Source: Polyangiaceae bacterium (GTDB taxonomy: Bacteria > Myxococcota_A > Polyangia > Polyangiales > Polyangiaceae). From it: a stretch of 64,000 nt of DNA. Numbering within the stretch: position 1 is the stretch's first letter; the number at the start of each line of letters is the position of its first letter. The position numbers and the translations under genes were made by a program. Under the pieces are notes generated by a model. It was not told where the DNA came from. It did not search any database and was given only the letters and a program-made list of their open reading frames with translations. The stretch covers positions 310,001-374,000 of the forward strand of contig JAICTZ010000001.1 in assembly GCA_025936115.1 (NCBI GenBank), read 5' to 3'. Of this stretch, positions 27,665 to 37,116 are shown piece after piece.

Positions 27665-27674
27665 CAACCGGTTG
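27665..27674. promoter_or_regulatory. LacI-type operator (site D)
   Basis: A fourth CAACCGGTTG core, flanked ACAACCGGTTGAAT, lies in the 285-base gap between the TPR gene stop and the start of the membrane protein at 27453, about 210 bases upstream of the latter. No promoter aligns convincingly in either direction. It could be an auxiliary site for looping or mark an unannotated transcript. Confidence 0.6.
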
Positions 27675-27738
27675 AATATGGGCGTGCCGTGTCGGCGGAC
27701 CGCTTCGAGCGCTCGAAGTCAGGCGCGCGGCGGGTGCG

Positions 27739-28764
27739 TCACCAACGATGCAAGAGCCCGGCGCCGTAAGTCCCGTTGCTCGCGGTCAGCGTCGGTTGCC
27801 AAGCGCGCGCGCTCTGCTGCGGCTTACCGTCGGAGCCCGTGAGCAAGAGCACGCCCCCGACCACGAGCCCCGCGATGCCCACACCGAACCCGATGTTGCT
27901 CACGAGCGCGAGGCGCTGGGCGCTGTTCACGGCCGAATAGCCTTCGTCATTGCATTCGTGATTCGGACAGTTGTCGCTCACCGTCTGCTTCTTGCCGAGC
28001 ACTAGGACGCCCGTGACGGATCCGAGCACGACGCCTGCGATGCCGACGCCGCCGGCGACGTAAGCCGCCGTGCGCCGGCCGGAGCCGCTCGACCGCTCGA
28101 TCGGAGGCGTCGCTGCCACTGTGGGTTCCGTGGTTACAGGAGGCACGGGCGGAGGCGGCGCGGGTAGCGCGGCCGTGGGTGTTCCCGTCTCGAGCTCCAA
28201 GCGCTTGGCGTCGCCGAGCGCCAGCGTGACGCTCGTCTGCCGATCCGGCATGCCCGGAGCGCGCGTGACGATGTCGTAGGTTCCGGGATCGACCGGTAAA
28301 GCCAAGCCGAGCGCCGCGCTGCCGAGCGTCTCCCCGTTGCGCGTCACGGTCGTACCGGCGGGCGCGTTCGCGGGAAGCACGAGCATCAGCGTGGGGACCG
28401 TGGGCTTGAGCTTCGTGAGTTGGGCGCGCGCCGTGACCAAACGGTCGCGATGACGCGCTTGCTGCTGCGGCGAAAGGAGCGACACGAGGTCTACGTATTC
28501 TTGATAGCGCGCGACGGCGCTCGCGACCTTGCCCCAGCCTGACAGGCATTCGGCCAGCGTGAAGAGCGTTCCGGGTCGCGGATCGATGCGCTGACTCTCT
28601 TCGATCGCCGGGCAGCCGCTGTCGAAACGTTTCGCTTCCATGTCCGCGACGCCCTTGTCGAACAGGGCTCCGGCCGTCGCCGTGTCCTCTGCAGCGGCGC
28701 TCACGGCGAAGAGCAGGCTCGCGATCGAGGCACACAACCCGCGGGCCAAGAACCGTCGCTGCAT
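27739..28764 (-). CDS. TPR/PEGA-like membrane protein of second kinase module
   Basis: The start at ATG 28764 (MQRRFLARG) gives a signal peptide ending in VSAAAE and 341 residues; an in-frame start at 28806 would prepend 14 residues. The TPR-like segment (ALFDKGVADMEAKRFDSGCPAIEESQRIDPRPGTLF) is closely similar to that of the protein at 1758-2798. A PEGA-like strand region (GTTVTRNGETLGSAALG) follows, then a Pro linker and two hydrophobic helices around a Cys-containing loop (NCPNHEC). The gene diverges from the kinase gene across about 83 bases, so both are probably controlled together. It is presumably an envelope partner of that kinase. Confidence 0.85.
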   Translation of the reverse strand: MQRRFLARGLCASIASLLFAVSAAAEDTATAGALFDKGVADMEAKRFDSGCPAIEESQRIDPRPGTLFTLAECLSGWGKVASAVARYQEYVDLVSLLSPQQQARHRDRLVTARAQLTKLKPTVPTLMLVLPANAPAGTTVTRNGETLGSAALGLALPVDPGTYDIVTRAPGMPDRQTSVTLALGDAKRLELETGTPTAALPAPPPPVPPVTTEPTVAATPPIERSSGSGRRTAAYVAGGVGIAGVVLGSVTGVLVLGKKQTVSDNCPNHECNDEGYSAVNSAQRLALVSNIGFGVGIAGLVVGGVLLLTGSDGKPQQSARAWQPTLTASNGTYGAGLLHRW

Positions 28765-28847
28765 CGTCTCGAATTGGATCAGCGATCGAGCTGTTTGGCA
28801 AGCCATCCGTGGGCCCGACTTTCCCCGGGCTTGCGACGGGGTAGGAT

Positions 28848-30266
<1,419 letters not shown>

Positions 30267-30289
30267 AGCGCGGGTATGATCCGGCTCGC

Positions 30290-31444
30290 ATGAACGCGTC
30301 CCGGTTCGTCTTCTTCTTCGTGTGCAGCGGTGTCGTGAGCGCTGCCCCGGGCTGCGCGCAAATCGCGGGGCTCGGCGGCGATTATCGGCACGCGCCGAGC
30401 GGCGGCACCGGCCCGCAGGGCGGCGCTGCGGGCCTCGGTGGCAGCAGTGCGGGCTCGACGGGAACGGCGGGTGACGCTGGGGCGAGCGGTGAGGCCGGCA
30501 CGCCGAGTAACGGCACGGGCGGGACGGGCGGCAGCAGCGCCGCGACCGGCGGCACATCGGCGGGAACGGGCGGCCGCGTCACCGGCACTGGCGGGACTTC
30601 AGCCGGAACGGGCGGCGACGCCGTGGATACTGGCGGTTCGGCGGGACAAGGTGGTGAGCCCGGCGGGTCTGGCGGCAGCGCCGCGGCAGCGGGCACGAGC
30701 GGTGCGGCGGGCTCGTGGACGGGGCCGGTGCGCGTCGGGTACTCCGAGTTTCACGACTCCGCCTCGGGCGGTGACGACGCGAGCGCCCACCTCGTGGACG
30801 CAACGTTCGAGACGCCGGCCGGCACGCAAGAGGGTGACCTGCTGCTGGTGTTCTTCGGCGTCGATCACCAGCTGGACCTCACCAATTACGACCTCATGAT
30901 GAAGGGTTGGACGCTGCTCGACGCCGAAGAGGCCAAGGGAACGGACGGACAAGGCACCTACCTTCTGTACAGATTTGCGGGAGCCGATGAGCCGGCTTCG
31001 ATCGTGTTCGAGGGCGTCAATTCGAACCTGTACGGCGTGCAGGGGCTGCTGAGCGTGTATCGCGGCGTGAACCGGACGTCCCCCGTGAATGCCTACGACG
31101 TCGTCGTCGTGAAAACAGGCACGGATGGCCCGACGCACATCGAGACGCCGACGCCCGCGCTCGCGACCACGGTATCCAACTGCTTGTTGCTCGCGGGCCT
31201 CTCGCCCGACTCGGACATCGATTCTCCGGTCGTCGCGTCGTGGCCGGAGGGCTTCACGGACGACGTGAGCGTGAAGAACCCCGAGTTCCCGCGCCCGAAC
31301 GGCTGGGCCAACATCTACCTCGCGCAGCGACCCTGGGAGGTCGCCGCCACGTTCCCCGCGTCCTCCATCGGCTGGGAGATCGAAAGCGGTTATGCCTACT
31401 ACGGCGCAGTTTCGTTCATGCTCGCGCTCGCCCCCGAGCCGTGA
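30290..31444 (+). CDS. Gly-rich lipoprotein of second kinase module
   Basis: The ATG at 30290 gives a 384-residue protein with a signal peptide and the CAQIAGL start (Cys22) frequent in this organism's lipoproteins. A Gly/Thr/Ser linker spans about residues 35-145. The C-terminal domain (about 150-384) begins RVGYSEFHDSASGG and is predicted beta-rich (DLLLVFFGVDHQLDLTNY, YLLYRFAGADEPASIVFEG, NCLLLAGLSPDSDID, YYGAVSFMLALAPEP). It may be a jelly-roll or adhesin-like fold, not assigned to a family. It follows the kinase gene by 23 bases, paralleling the lipoprotein at the end of the first kinase operon. Confidence 0.82.
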   Translation: MNASRFVFFFVCSGVVSAAPGCAQIAGLGGDYRHAPSGGTGPQGGAAGLGGSSAGSTGTAGDAGASGEAGTPSNGTGGTGGSSAATGGTSAGTGGRVTGTGGTSAGTGGDAVDTGGSAGQGGEPGGSGGSAAAAGTSGAAGSWTGPVRVGYSEFHDSASGGDDASAHLVDATFETPAGTQEGDLLLVFFGVDHQLDLTNYDLMMKGWTLLDAEEAKGTDGQGTYLLYRFAGADEPASIVFEGVNSNLYGVQGLLSVYRGVNRTSPVNAYDVVVVKTGTDGPTHIETPTPALATTVSNCLLLAGLSPDSDIDSPVVASWPEGFTDDVSVKNPEFPRPNGWANIYLAQRPWEVAATFPASSIGWEIESGYAYYGAVSFMLALAPEP

Positions 31445-31564
31445 ACTGACGGATTGAGAGCAGGCTCGCCACGCCTGGTGTGGCAATGTTGCGGCTTGCC
31501 GGGGTCGTCGCCCGAACCCATAGGGGGATCCGGGCGAGCATCGTCAACCCACCGAGGTGCGCCA

Positions 31565-31987
31565 ATGACGTCTCCTGCGAGCGAGCACGCGGCGAAGGTC
31601 TTTACGGCTGACGCGAATACTGCAGTCGTCCGCTACCAGGTACGCGACGTCGATCGCGCCGTGGCCTACTACACCAAGCAGTTGGCGTTCGCGCTCGTGC
31701 AGCGTGCGGGACCGGTAGCCATCGTCGCGCGCGGGGATCTTCGCTTGCTGCTCAGCGGGCCCGGCGCTTCGGGTTCGCGAGCCTTGGCCGACGGCCGAGC
31801 GCAGGAGCCAGGCGGTTCGAACAGAATCGTCCTCTACGTCGAAGACATCGAGTCCACCATCACGTCGCTCAAGGCGGCGGCGGCTCGGTTTCGGAATGAC
31901 GTGGAGGTAGGGCCGGGCGGCAAGCAAATCCTGGTGGAAGATCCGGACGGCAATCCGATCGAGCTTCATGAAGCTCCGCGAACCTAG
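31565..31987 (+). CDS. VOC-superfamily (glyoxalase-like) protein
   Basis: The 140-residue product starts at ATG 31565 with GAGGTG six bases upstream. It is a single vicinal-oxygen-chelate module pair: VVRYQVRDVDRAVAYYTKQLAFALVQRAG at the start and LVEDPDGNPIELHEAP at the end, with the usual metal-ligand Glu in PIELHE. Family members include glyoxalase I, extradiol dioxygenases and antibiotic-binding proteins; nothing distinguishes between them here. It overlaps the next gene by 20 bases, suggesting co-translation. Confidence 0.88.
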   Translation: MTSPASEHAAKVFTADANTAVVRYQVRDVDRAVAYYTKQLAFALVQRAGPVAIVARGDLRLLLSGPGASGSRALADGRAQEPGGSNRIVLYVEDIESTITSLKAAAARFRNDVEVGPGGKQILVEDPDGNPIELHEAPRT

Positions 31988-32555
31988 CCGTCGGCAGTCC
32001 TCTGCGCCGCCGGGCCGACTTTCGTCGCTCTGCGGCGTCGCACTCCTCCTCGCGTGTTCCCACGGCGCCGATACGGATACTCGTCCAACGAACTCGAGCT
32101 CACAGGCGATGACCATGCAACGAAAGCGAGCCACGGAAGAAGTCGCGATTCGAAAGTTGGTCGACGCGTTCGTCACGTCGATTCGCGCGAAGGACCTCGA
32201 CGGAGTGATGGCTGCCTTTGCTCCTGACGTCGTTTCATTCGACCTCGGTCCGCCCCTGCAACACGGGGGTGGCGAGACGTTCGCCAAGCGCTGGCGAGAG
32301 CTCTTCGACGCGTACGAAGGTGCACTCGACTACGAAGTGCGCGACCTCAGCATCACGGCGGGTGACGACGTGGCGTTCAGCCGCAGCCTCAATCATGTGA
32401 GCGGAACCCTGAAGAACGGGCAGAAGACGGCTCGCTGGCTGCGCTGGACGGCGGGTTACCGGAAGCTCGACGGCAAGTGGCTGATCGTCCACGAACAGGT
32501 GTCCGTTCCCATCGATGTGCGGAACGGCACGGCACTGCTGGACCTGGTGCCGTAG
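31968..32555 (+). CDS. SnoaL/DUF4440-like lipoprotein
   Basis: The 195-residue product, read from ATG 31968, has a signal peptide with lipobox VALLLACS followed by a short polar linker. A SnoaL-like (NTF2-fold) domain covers about residues 55-190: IRKLVDAFVTSIRAKDLDGVMAAFAPDVVSFD, TFAKRWRELFDAYEG, SITAGDDVAFSRSLNHVSGTLKNGQ and RKLDGKWLIVHEQVSVPID. A cytoplasmic form starting at ATG 32109 or 32115 cannot be excluded. The N-terminus overlaps the VOC gene by 20 bases. NTF2-fold proteins bind small hydrophobic ligands or act as isomerases; the ligand is unknown. Confidence 0.82.
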   Translation: MKLREPSRRQSSAPPGRLSSLCGVALLLACSHGADTDTRPTNSSSQAMTMQRKRATEEVAIRKLVDAFVTSIRAKDLDGVMAAFAPDVVSFDLGPPLQHGGGETFAKRWRELFDAYEGALDYEVRDLSITAGDDVAFSRSLNHVSGTLKNGQKTARWLRWTAGYRKLDGKWLIVHEQVSVPIDVRNGTALLDLVP

Positions 32556-32639
32556 CGCTCGAAATCCAGTCCGTGAGGCGAATGGCCACACGCTCGTGCA
32601 GCGTAGGGTGGCTCCGAGAAGCGTCTGGACGACCCTCGA

Positions 32640-32655
32640 GCGAGAGCGCTCTCGC
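32640..32655. promoter_or_regulatory. Perfect 16-bp palindrome in 310-base gene gap
   Basis: GCGAGAGC-GCTCTCGC is a perfect palindrome with no loop, 85 bases after the SnoaL-like gene stop. It could fold as a hairpin in the 3' region or be a protein-binding site. The rest of 32556-32865 shows nothing I can support. Confidence 0.35.
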
Positions 32656-32865
32656 CTTGGAACGGCCTTTTCGCCTCGCCCGACGACGGTCGCCACGCGC
32701 AGCGTCTTGCCGGCTGATGCGCTGGGCACGCGGAAGTATCGGTGATCGACAGCACCTGCTGAGGGAGTTGGTTCGAGAAGCGTCCGTCATCGCGCGGGGA
32801 ACGCTACTTGCCTAAACGGAGTGCGCACGGCAGCGGCAGCGGTCTCCTCACCTCTTCAAAGAGCC

Positions 32866-34737
32866 ATGAAACTAAACTTCGTACTGGGATCTTTTGCGAT
32901 CGTCGTATTGGTGAACGCGTGCGGTACGCACGTCAGCGATATGGGGTCGGCTCCTGAGGAGCACGGCGACGCCACGGGCGGTACGGGAGGTTCCAACGGC
33001 GACGGCGCTGCAAACGCTGGCCAAGCTAACGGCGACGGCACTGCGGGTCGAGCCAACGGCGACGGCACTGCAAGCGCAGGTCGAGCCAACGGCGACGGCA
33101 CTGCGAGCGCGGGTCGAGCCAACGGCGACGATACTGCAAGCGCCGGGCGCTCTCACGGCGACACGACGGGCACCGCGGGCCGCGCCGATGGCAACGGCAG
33201 CGGGGTCAGCGGTTCCACGAGCGACGTCGATCACGATGCCGGCGGTGCCCCAAGCGACGACGATCATGACGCAGGCGGCGCCAAGGACGAAGGCGAGGGC
33301 GGCAGCAACGGCGAGGAAGACGCCTCCGGTGGGCTCTCGGCGAGCGCTGGTGCCGGTGGACGACCGGCGAGCGCGGGGACGGGTGGGCTCTCCGCGAGCG
33401 GCGGCTCGGGCGACGTCTCGAGCACCGGCGGCTCGGCGGGACTCTCCGCGAGCGGCGGCTCGGGCGATGTCTCGAGCACCGGCGGCTCGGGCGATGTCTC
33501 GAGCACCGGCGGCTCGGCGGGACTCTCCGCGAGCGGGGGCTCAGGCGATGTCTCGAGCACCGGTGGCTCAGGCGATGTTTCGAGCACCGGAGGTTCGGGC
33601 GATGTCTCGAGCACCGGTGGCTCGGGTGGTGGAATTTCGGCGAGCGGTGGTTCCGGTGGCGTCGCGGGGAGTGGCGCCAGCGGTGGTTCCGCGGGTGCCG
33701 GGGGAAACCAAGAGCTCGATCCCCAATATCTGTTCACGACGGAGACGTTCGGCGGCAACGGTAGAACTTGTACGACCTGCCATTCCCCGGCGACGGGCAC
33801 CATCAGCCCCGACGAGGTCGAGGCCCTCTATTCCGCCGATCCCACGGACCCCCTCTTTCGGCCCCTCGACAGCGACGACGGGGCAAGCAGCGATTACACC
33901 GAGCTGCGCGAGCACGCGACGTTTCGCGTGTCGATCAACCTGCCCGCTGGAGTGACCCTCACCTCGGATCCCACGGCGACCTCGGTCGTGCTCCGCAGGA
34001 GCGTTCCCTCGACGATCAACACGCCGGCGCTCGATCCCATCCTCATGTGGGACGGCCGCGAGCCTAGCCTCACCGATCAAGCGCTGAGCGCGGTGCTTGG
34101 ACATTCCGAGGGAACCATCGTCCCCACCTCGACTCAACTCGATCTCATCGCCGGGTTCGAGCAGGGGCCCGATTTCTTCTCGAGCGATCTGCTCCGGCAA
34201 TACGATCAGGGCGGCCCCGCGCCGACCTGGCCGCCCGGCAATACCGCCGAAGAACAGCGCGGACGCAGGTGGTTCGCTCAGGACTCCGCGGCACCTCGTT
34301 TCAATATTTGCGGCCAATGCCACGGCGGTCCGATGGCGAACACGACGCAATCGAACTCGGGCTTGCCGGTTGGCCAGCGCTTTCAGACCGTGAACGTCTC
34401 CGAGTTCAACCACCTGAACAACCCGACTTATCAATTCACGGTCCCCGACCCCAAGAATCCCGGCAAGACGGTCACCGTTACGACGCCTGATCCGGGGCGC
34501 GCGCTCATCACGGGCGACGTGCGCGACGTGAACTTCTTCAAGATCCCGTCGCTCTGGGGCGTCAAGAACACGGCGCCGTACTTCCACGACAACTCCGCCG
34601 CTACGCTCGAGGAGCTGATGGATCACTACGAGCAGCACCTCGGGACGTTCCTGCCCAAGAACGGGACGTACCCCTCCCCCCACGTCCCCACGGCACAGGA
34701 CAAAGCCGACATCGTCGCGTATCTAAAGCTGCTCTAA
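32866..34737 (+). CDS. Dihaem cytochrome-c-peroxidase-like lipoprotein
   Basis: The ATG at 32866 gives MKLNFVLGSFAIVVLVNAC, a lipoprotein signal, and 623 residues. Residues about 30-285 are low-complexity: Asn-Gly-Asp-Gly repeats, an acidic stretch, then nine-residue GGSGDVSST/GGSAGLSAS units. The C-terminal 340 residues have two haem c sites, CTTCH (302-306) and CGQCH (482-486), in the MauG/bacterial cytochrome c peroxidase arrangement. LMWDGREPSLTDQALSAVLGH, FFKIPSLWGVKNTAPYFHDNSAATLEELMDHYEQH and DIVAYLKLL are typical of that family. It may reduce peroxide or carry out MauG-like oxidation at the cell surface. Its electron donor is unknown. Confidence 0.88.
   Translation: MKLNFVLGSFAIVVLVNACGTHVSDMGSAPEEHGDATGGTGGSNGDGAANAGQANGDGTAGRANGDGTASAGRANGDGTASAGRANGDDTASAGRSHGDTTGTAGRADGNGSGVSGSTSDVDHDAGGAPSDDDHDAGGAKDEGEGGSNGEEDASGGLSASAGAGGRPASAGTGGLSASGGSGDVSSTGGSAGLSASGGSGDVSSTGGSGDVSSTGGSAGLSASGGSGDVSSTGGSGDVSSTGGSGDVSSTGGSGGGISASGGSGGVAGSGASGGSAGAGGNQELDPQYLFTTETFGGNGRTCTTCHSPATGTISPDEVEALYSADPTDPLFRPLDSDDGASSDYTELREHATFRVSINLPAGVTLTSDPTATSVVLRRSVPSTINTPALDPILMWDGREPSLTDQALSAVLGHSEGTIVPTSTQLDLIAGFEQGPDFFSSDLLRQYDQGGPAPTWPPGNTAEEQRGRRWFAQDSAAPRFNICGQCHGGPMANTTQSNSGLPVGQRFQTVNVSEFNHLNNPTYQFTVPDPKNPGKTVTVTTPDPGRALITGDVRDVNFFKIPSLWGVKNTAPYFHDNSAATLEELMDHYEQHLGTFLPKNGTYPSPHVPTAQDKADIVAYLKLL
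33028..33137. repeat. 27/33-bp coding repeats (Asn-Gly-Asp-Gly units)
   Basis: Four copies of an AACGGCGACG-centred unit start at 33028, 33055, 33088 and 33121, with spacings of 27, 33 and 33 bases. They encode ANGDGTA(SA)GR. Units differ by only a few bases, suggesting recent expansion. Confidence 0.75.
33400..33615. repeat. Eight 27-bp tandem coding repeats
   Basis: Eight in-frame 27-bp units encode GGSGDVSST (six copies) or GGSAGLSAS (two copies) in the linker of the dihaem lipoprotein. Many units are nearly identical at DNA level, including a repeated CTCGAGCACC. Because each unit is a multiple of three, copy-number changes would alter linker length without frameshift. Confidence 0.85.
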
Positions 34738-34858
34738 CCGGCTGAGTCGACGTGATCGGCCGCTTCTGCTGCTTTGATCGAGTGGAGCACGAGTGATCGA
34801 GGCGGGCGTTGACTTCCGCGCTGCCGGCGCAACGCCGCCCCGATGCAGCTTCTTACGT

Positions 34859-35137
34859 TTATTGGCTGGTGCCGCTCGTGCCTCCCGTCCCCGGCCCCGT
34901 ACCGTTCATGTTCGTGCCGCCCGTGCCCATGTCACCGGTGCTGCCGCTCGTGCTCGTACCGCCGGTGCTCGTCGTCGACGAGTCGGTCGAGGGGGGCGGG
35001 TTCGAGGCGTCGTGTGCATCAGCCCCTTTGTGGCCACAACCGACGGTAGCCAAGGCAGCGAGCGCAAGTCCGAGACAGATTGCGGCGGCAGAGTGACGTA
35101 CGTGGCGAGCTCCGGATTCAGCCGTGCATTTGATCAT
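34859..35137 (-). CDS. Small Gly/Thr/Ser-rich lipoprotein
   Basis: The ATG at 35137 is chosen because AAAGGAGAG lies eight bases upstream; the ATG at 35143 is too close to it. The 92-residue product has a signal peptide ending in ATVGC (Cys32 or so), a short polar stretch GHKGADAHDASNPPP and then only Ser/Thr/Gly repeats to the end (TGGTSTSGSTGDMGTGG). It looks like the linker part of this organism's larger lipoproteins without a globular domain. It may be truncated, or a genuine small surface protein. It lies directly beyond the CtaG gene start-to-end direction but 25 bases downstream of the CtaG stop, so it may be cotranscribed. Confidence 0.7.
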   Translation of the reverse strand: MIKCTAESGARHVRHSAAAICLGLALAALATVGCGHKGADAHDASNPPPSTDSSTTSTGGTSTSGSTGDMGTGGTNMNGTGPGTGGTSGTSQ

Positions 35138-35162
35138 ATTCATCTCTCCTTTGCATAACGGT

Positions 35163-36065
35163 TCAATCGTCGGCGAGGGAACGGAGTGGATTAGGCAGCA
35201 TCCGTGCCCGCAGAGCGTCGGCACGACGAGCGCGGCGTTCGGCCTCGCCGAGCCAGGCGATGAACAGCGCCAGCCCGCTCACGAGCAACAAGACGGCGCT
35301 CGGCACCCACATCAAGAGTCCCGCGAGCTCTTGATCTTCGAGAAGCTCGGCTCCGGTATCGAGTCCACGCTCGGCATAGATGGGATAAAAGCCCTCGGGT
35401 GCGACGGTCAGGAGTGCGGCGAGCAGGCTCGTGTGGAAGGCCGTGACGAACACGAACAGGAGCCCGACGCCGTACCCGGCGCGACCGAAGCGGCCGTGCA
35501 AGACCGTCCACCAGAGCCACGCGGCGCTCGCGAAGAACGTGAAATGCTGAAACGCGTGGAGCGCGTCGTTTTGCATCGCGCCCTCGAAAAGCGCGGGAAT
35601 GTGCCAGACCCAGCGCACGACGGCGTGCAGCGTGAGCACGAGCACCGGCGCCGCGAAAAATGCACGCGCGACCTTGAAGTTCGGCGTGGCGAGCACGGCC
35701 GCCACGCGCTTGCGCCAGCCGATCGGCAGTGCCCACAAATAGACGAAGAACGGACGGCCGAGCACCATCAGCGGCGCGGCGACGACCATCAAGAGCTCGT
35801 GTTGCGACATGTGCGCCGCAAAGCGGAAGTCGCTCAGCGAATCGAGCGGGGACACGAGGGCGATCACGAGCGCGAGCACGCCGCCGGCGTAGGCCGCGAT
35901 TTGCCAGCCACGCAGGGCGGCCGGTCTCACACCGGCCAGAGAGAGCGCGCGAAGTCCGAGCGCGTACGTCGTGCCTGCGGCGAGGATTGCCGCAAGTCCC
36001 CACGGATCCCAGCTGAAGCTCGACGCGCGGCTCGCTTCGACTGCCGTGAGGGGGTGTGCGAGCAT
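35163..36065 (-). CDS. ctaG: CtaG-like cytochrome c oxidase assembly protein
   Basis: The 300-residue membrane protein has about seven hydrophobic helices and matches the caa3-type CtaG family (DUF1404-like). SPLDSLSDFRFAAHMSQHELLMVVAAPLMVLG is the family hallmark with its His pair, and LHAVVRWVWHIPALFEGAMQNDALHAFQH and FYPIYAERGLDTGAELLEDQELAGLLMWVPSA are also typical. In Bacillus the protein is needed for functional caa3 oxidase and the conserved histidines probably handle copper. Its ATG overlaps the stop of the small membrane protein upstream (TGATG). It is the last gene of the oxidase block and probably serves the adjacent oxidase. Confidence 0.9.
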   Translation of the reverse strand: MLAHPLTAVEASRASSFSWDPWGLAAILAAGTTYALGLRALSLAGVRPAALRGWQIAAYAGGVLALVIALVSPLDSLSDFRFAAHMSQHELLMVVAAPLMVLGRPFFVYLWALPIGWRKRVAAVLATPNFKVARAFFAAPVLVLTLHAVVRWVWHIPALFEGAMQNDALHAFQHFTFFASAAWLWWTVLHGRFGRAGYGVGLLFVFVTAFHTSLLAALLTVAPEGFYPIYAERGLDTGAELLEDQELAGLLMWVPSAVLLLVSGLALFIAWLGEAERRARRADALRARMLPNPLRSLADD

Positions 36066-36514
36066 CACGGATCCTCCAGACTGAAGACGACGATCGGCAC
36101 GGTCTGAGCGAGGATCACGGCCGCGAAGAACAGGCCGAGCGCGCCCGCGGCGGTACCGAGGAAGAGCGCGCGCTCCTTGCGAGCTTCCGATCGCTCCGGT
36201 ACCGAGGCGAGCTGCCGGGGAACGAAGGGCGCGCTGCCGGGTGGCCCGAGATCATTTTCGTGGTCGCCGGCGCGGCGCGCGCTGAACGCGAGCATGCTGC
36301 CGGCCAGCGCCCAGAGCCAGCACACGACGGTGACGGCGACGAGCGCCGCCTTGGTGCGGAGCCTCAGCGCCGGGTACACGAGTCCGTACGACAACGTCAA
36401 ATGCAGCCCCCACGCGAGCGGCGACAGCGCCGCACCCACGAGCAAGCGTCGATCGCGTCCCACGAGCGGCGTCGCCTCGGCGGCCGGCGCGGTCGGTTCG
36501 CGCACGTCCGTCAT
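36065..36514 (-). CDS. Small membrane protein of oxidase operon
   Basis: The 149-residue product starts at ATG 36514, inside an ATGA overlap with the subunit III stop, and ends in a TGATG overlap with ctaG. It has three clear hydrophobic helices (LLVGAALSPLAWGLHLTLSYGLVYPAL, AALVAVTVVCWLWALAGSMLAFSA and the last 35 residues). The strict translational coupling on both sides argues for a part in the oxidase. It stands where subunit IV-type or accessory proteins occur in other operons, but I recognise no family. Confidence 0.8.
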   Translation of the reverse strand: MTDVREPTAPAAEATPLVGRDRRLLVGAALSPLAWGLHLTLSYGLVYPALRLRTKAALVAVTVVCWLWALAGSMLAFSARRAGDHENDLGPPGSAPFVPRQLASVPERSEARKERALFLGTAAGALGLFFAAVILAQTVPIVVFSLEDP

Positions 36515-37116
36515 CCGAGCAATGCCTCCCCGTAAACGACGGCAGCAATCGCGAGCCCGCCCGCGACGACGAAGTACCAATAAAACCCGTTCACTTCGAG
36601 ATCCACGAGGTGCTTCTTCTCCACGGGTCCCTTGAACACCAGCGCTACGAACACCAGATTTTCGAGCACGCCGAGCCCGAGGTGCGTCGTGTGCAGGACG
36701 AGCAGCCCCCACACGACGGAGCCGTAGGCGTCGCTGTCCCACCGAAACGGCAGCGCGTGGAGCTCGAAGCCGCGCGCGACGACGGCCGCGACGGACAACA
36801 GCGTCGCGATCAGCATCCAGCGCTGGATCGCGCGCAGGTCACCGCTGCGCGTGGCGCGCGTCAGGACGTAAGTGGGCGGCACACTGCAGAGCAGCACGAG
36901 CACTTCCGCCCCCGCCGCCAGGAGCGTGCTCGTGCCGGGCGTGGTCGTCGGCCAGACGTCGACGCGTTGCCGTATGTAAAAGTAAGCGAGAAAGCTGAGC
37001 GCGAGCGTCGTGCCTTCCATCGCGATCAGCAAGACGACGCCCCACCACACGGGATCGCGCGGACCGAACGCGTAGCTCGGCAGTTCCCGCACCGTGACGC
37101 CGCGCGGTTCGTTCAT
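36511..37116 (-). CDS. ctaE: Cytochrome c oxidase subunit III
   Basis: The 201-residue protein is of the short bacterial subunit III type, with five hydrophobic helices. RDPVWWGVVLLIAMEGTTLALSFLAYFYIRQR carries the membrane-buried Glu, and the C-terminal HTTHLGLGVLENLVFVAL and VNGFYWYFVVAGGLAI match the family end (usually YWHFVD; here YWYFVV). Both ends overlap the neighbouring genes by four bases (ATGA). The long reading frame extending upstream past 37116 on this frame is not coding, because the subunit I gene occupies that stretch in another frame. Confidence 0.9.
   Translation of the reverse strand: MNEPRGVTVRELPSYAFGPRDPVWWGVVLLIAMEGTTLALSFLAYFYIRQRVDVWPTTTPGTSTLLAAGAEVLVLLCSVPPTYVLTRATRSGDLRAIQRWMLIATLLSVAAVVARGFELHALPFRWDSDAYGSVVWGLLVLHTTHLGLGVLENLVFVALVFKGPVEKKHLVDLEVNGFYWYFVVAGGLAIAAVVYGEALLG

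Noticed and set aside
33028-33615. CRISPR-like array
   Set aside because: The units are in-frame coding repeats with no unique spacers and no cas genes nearby.
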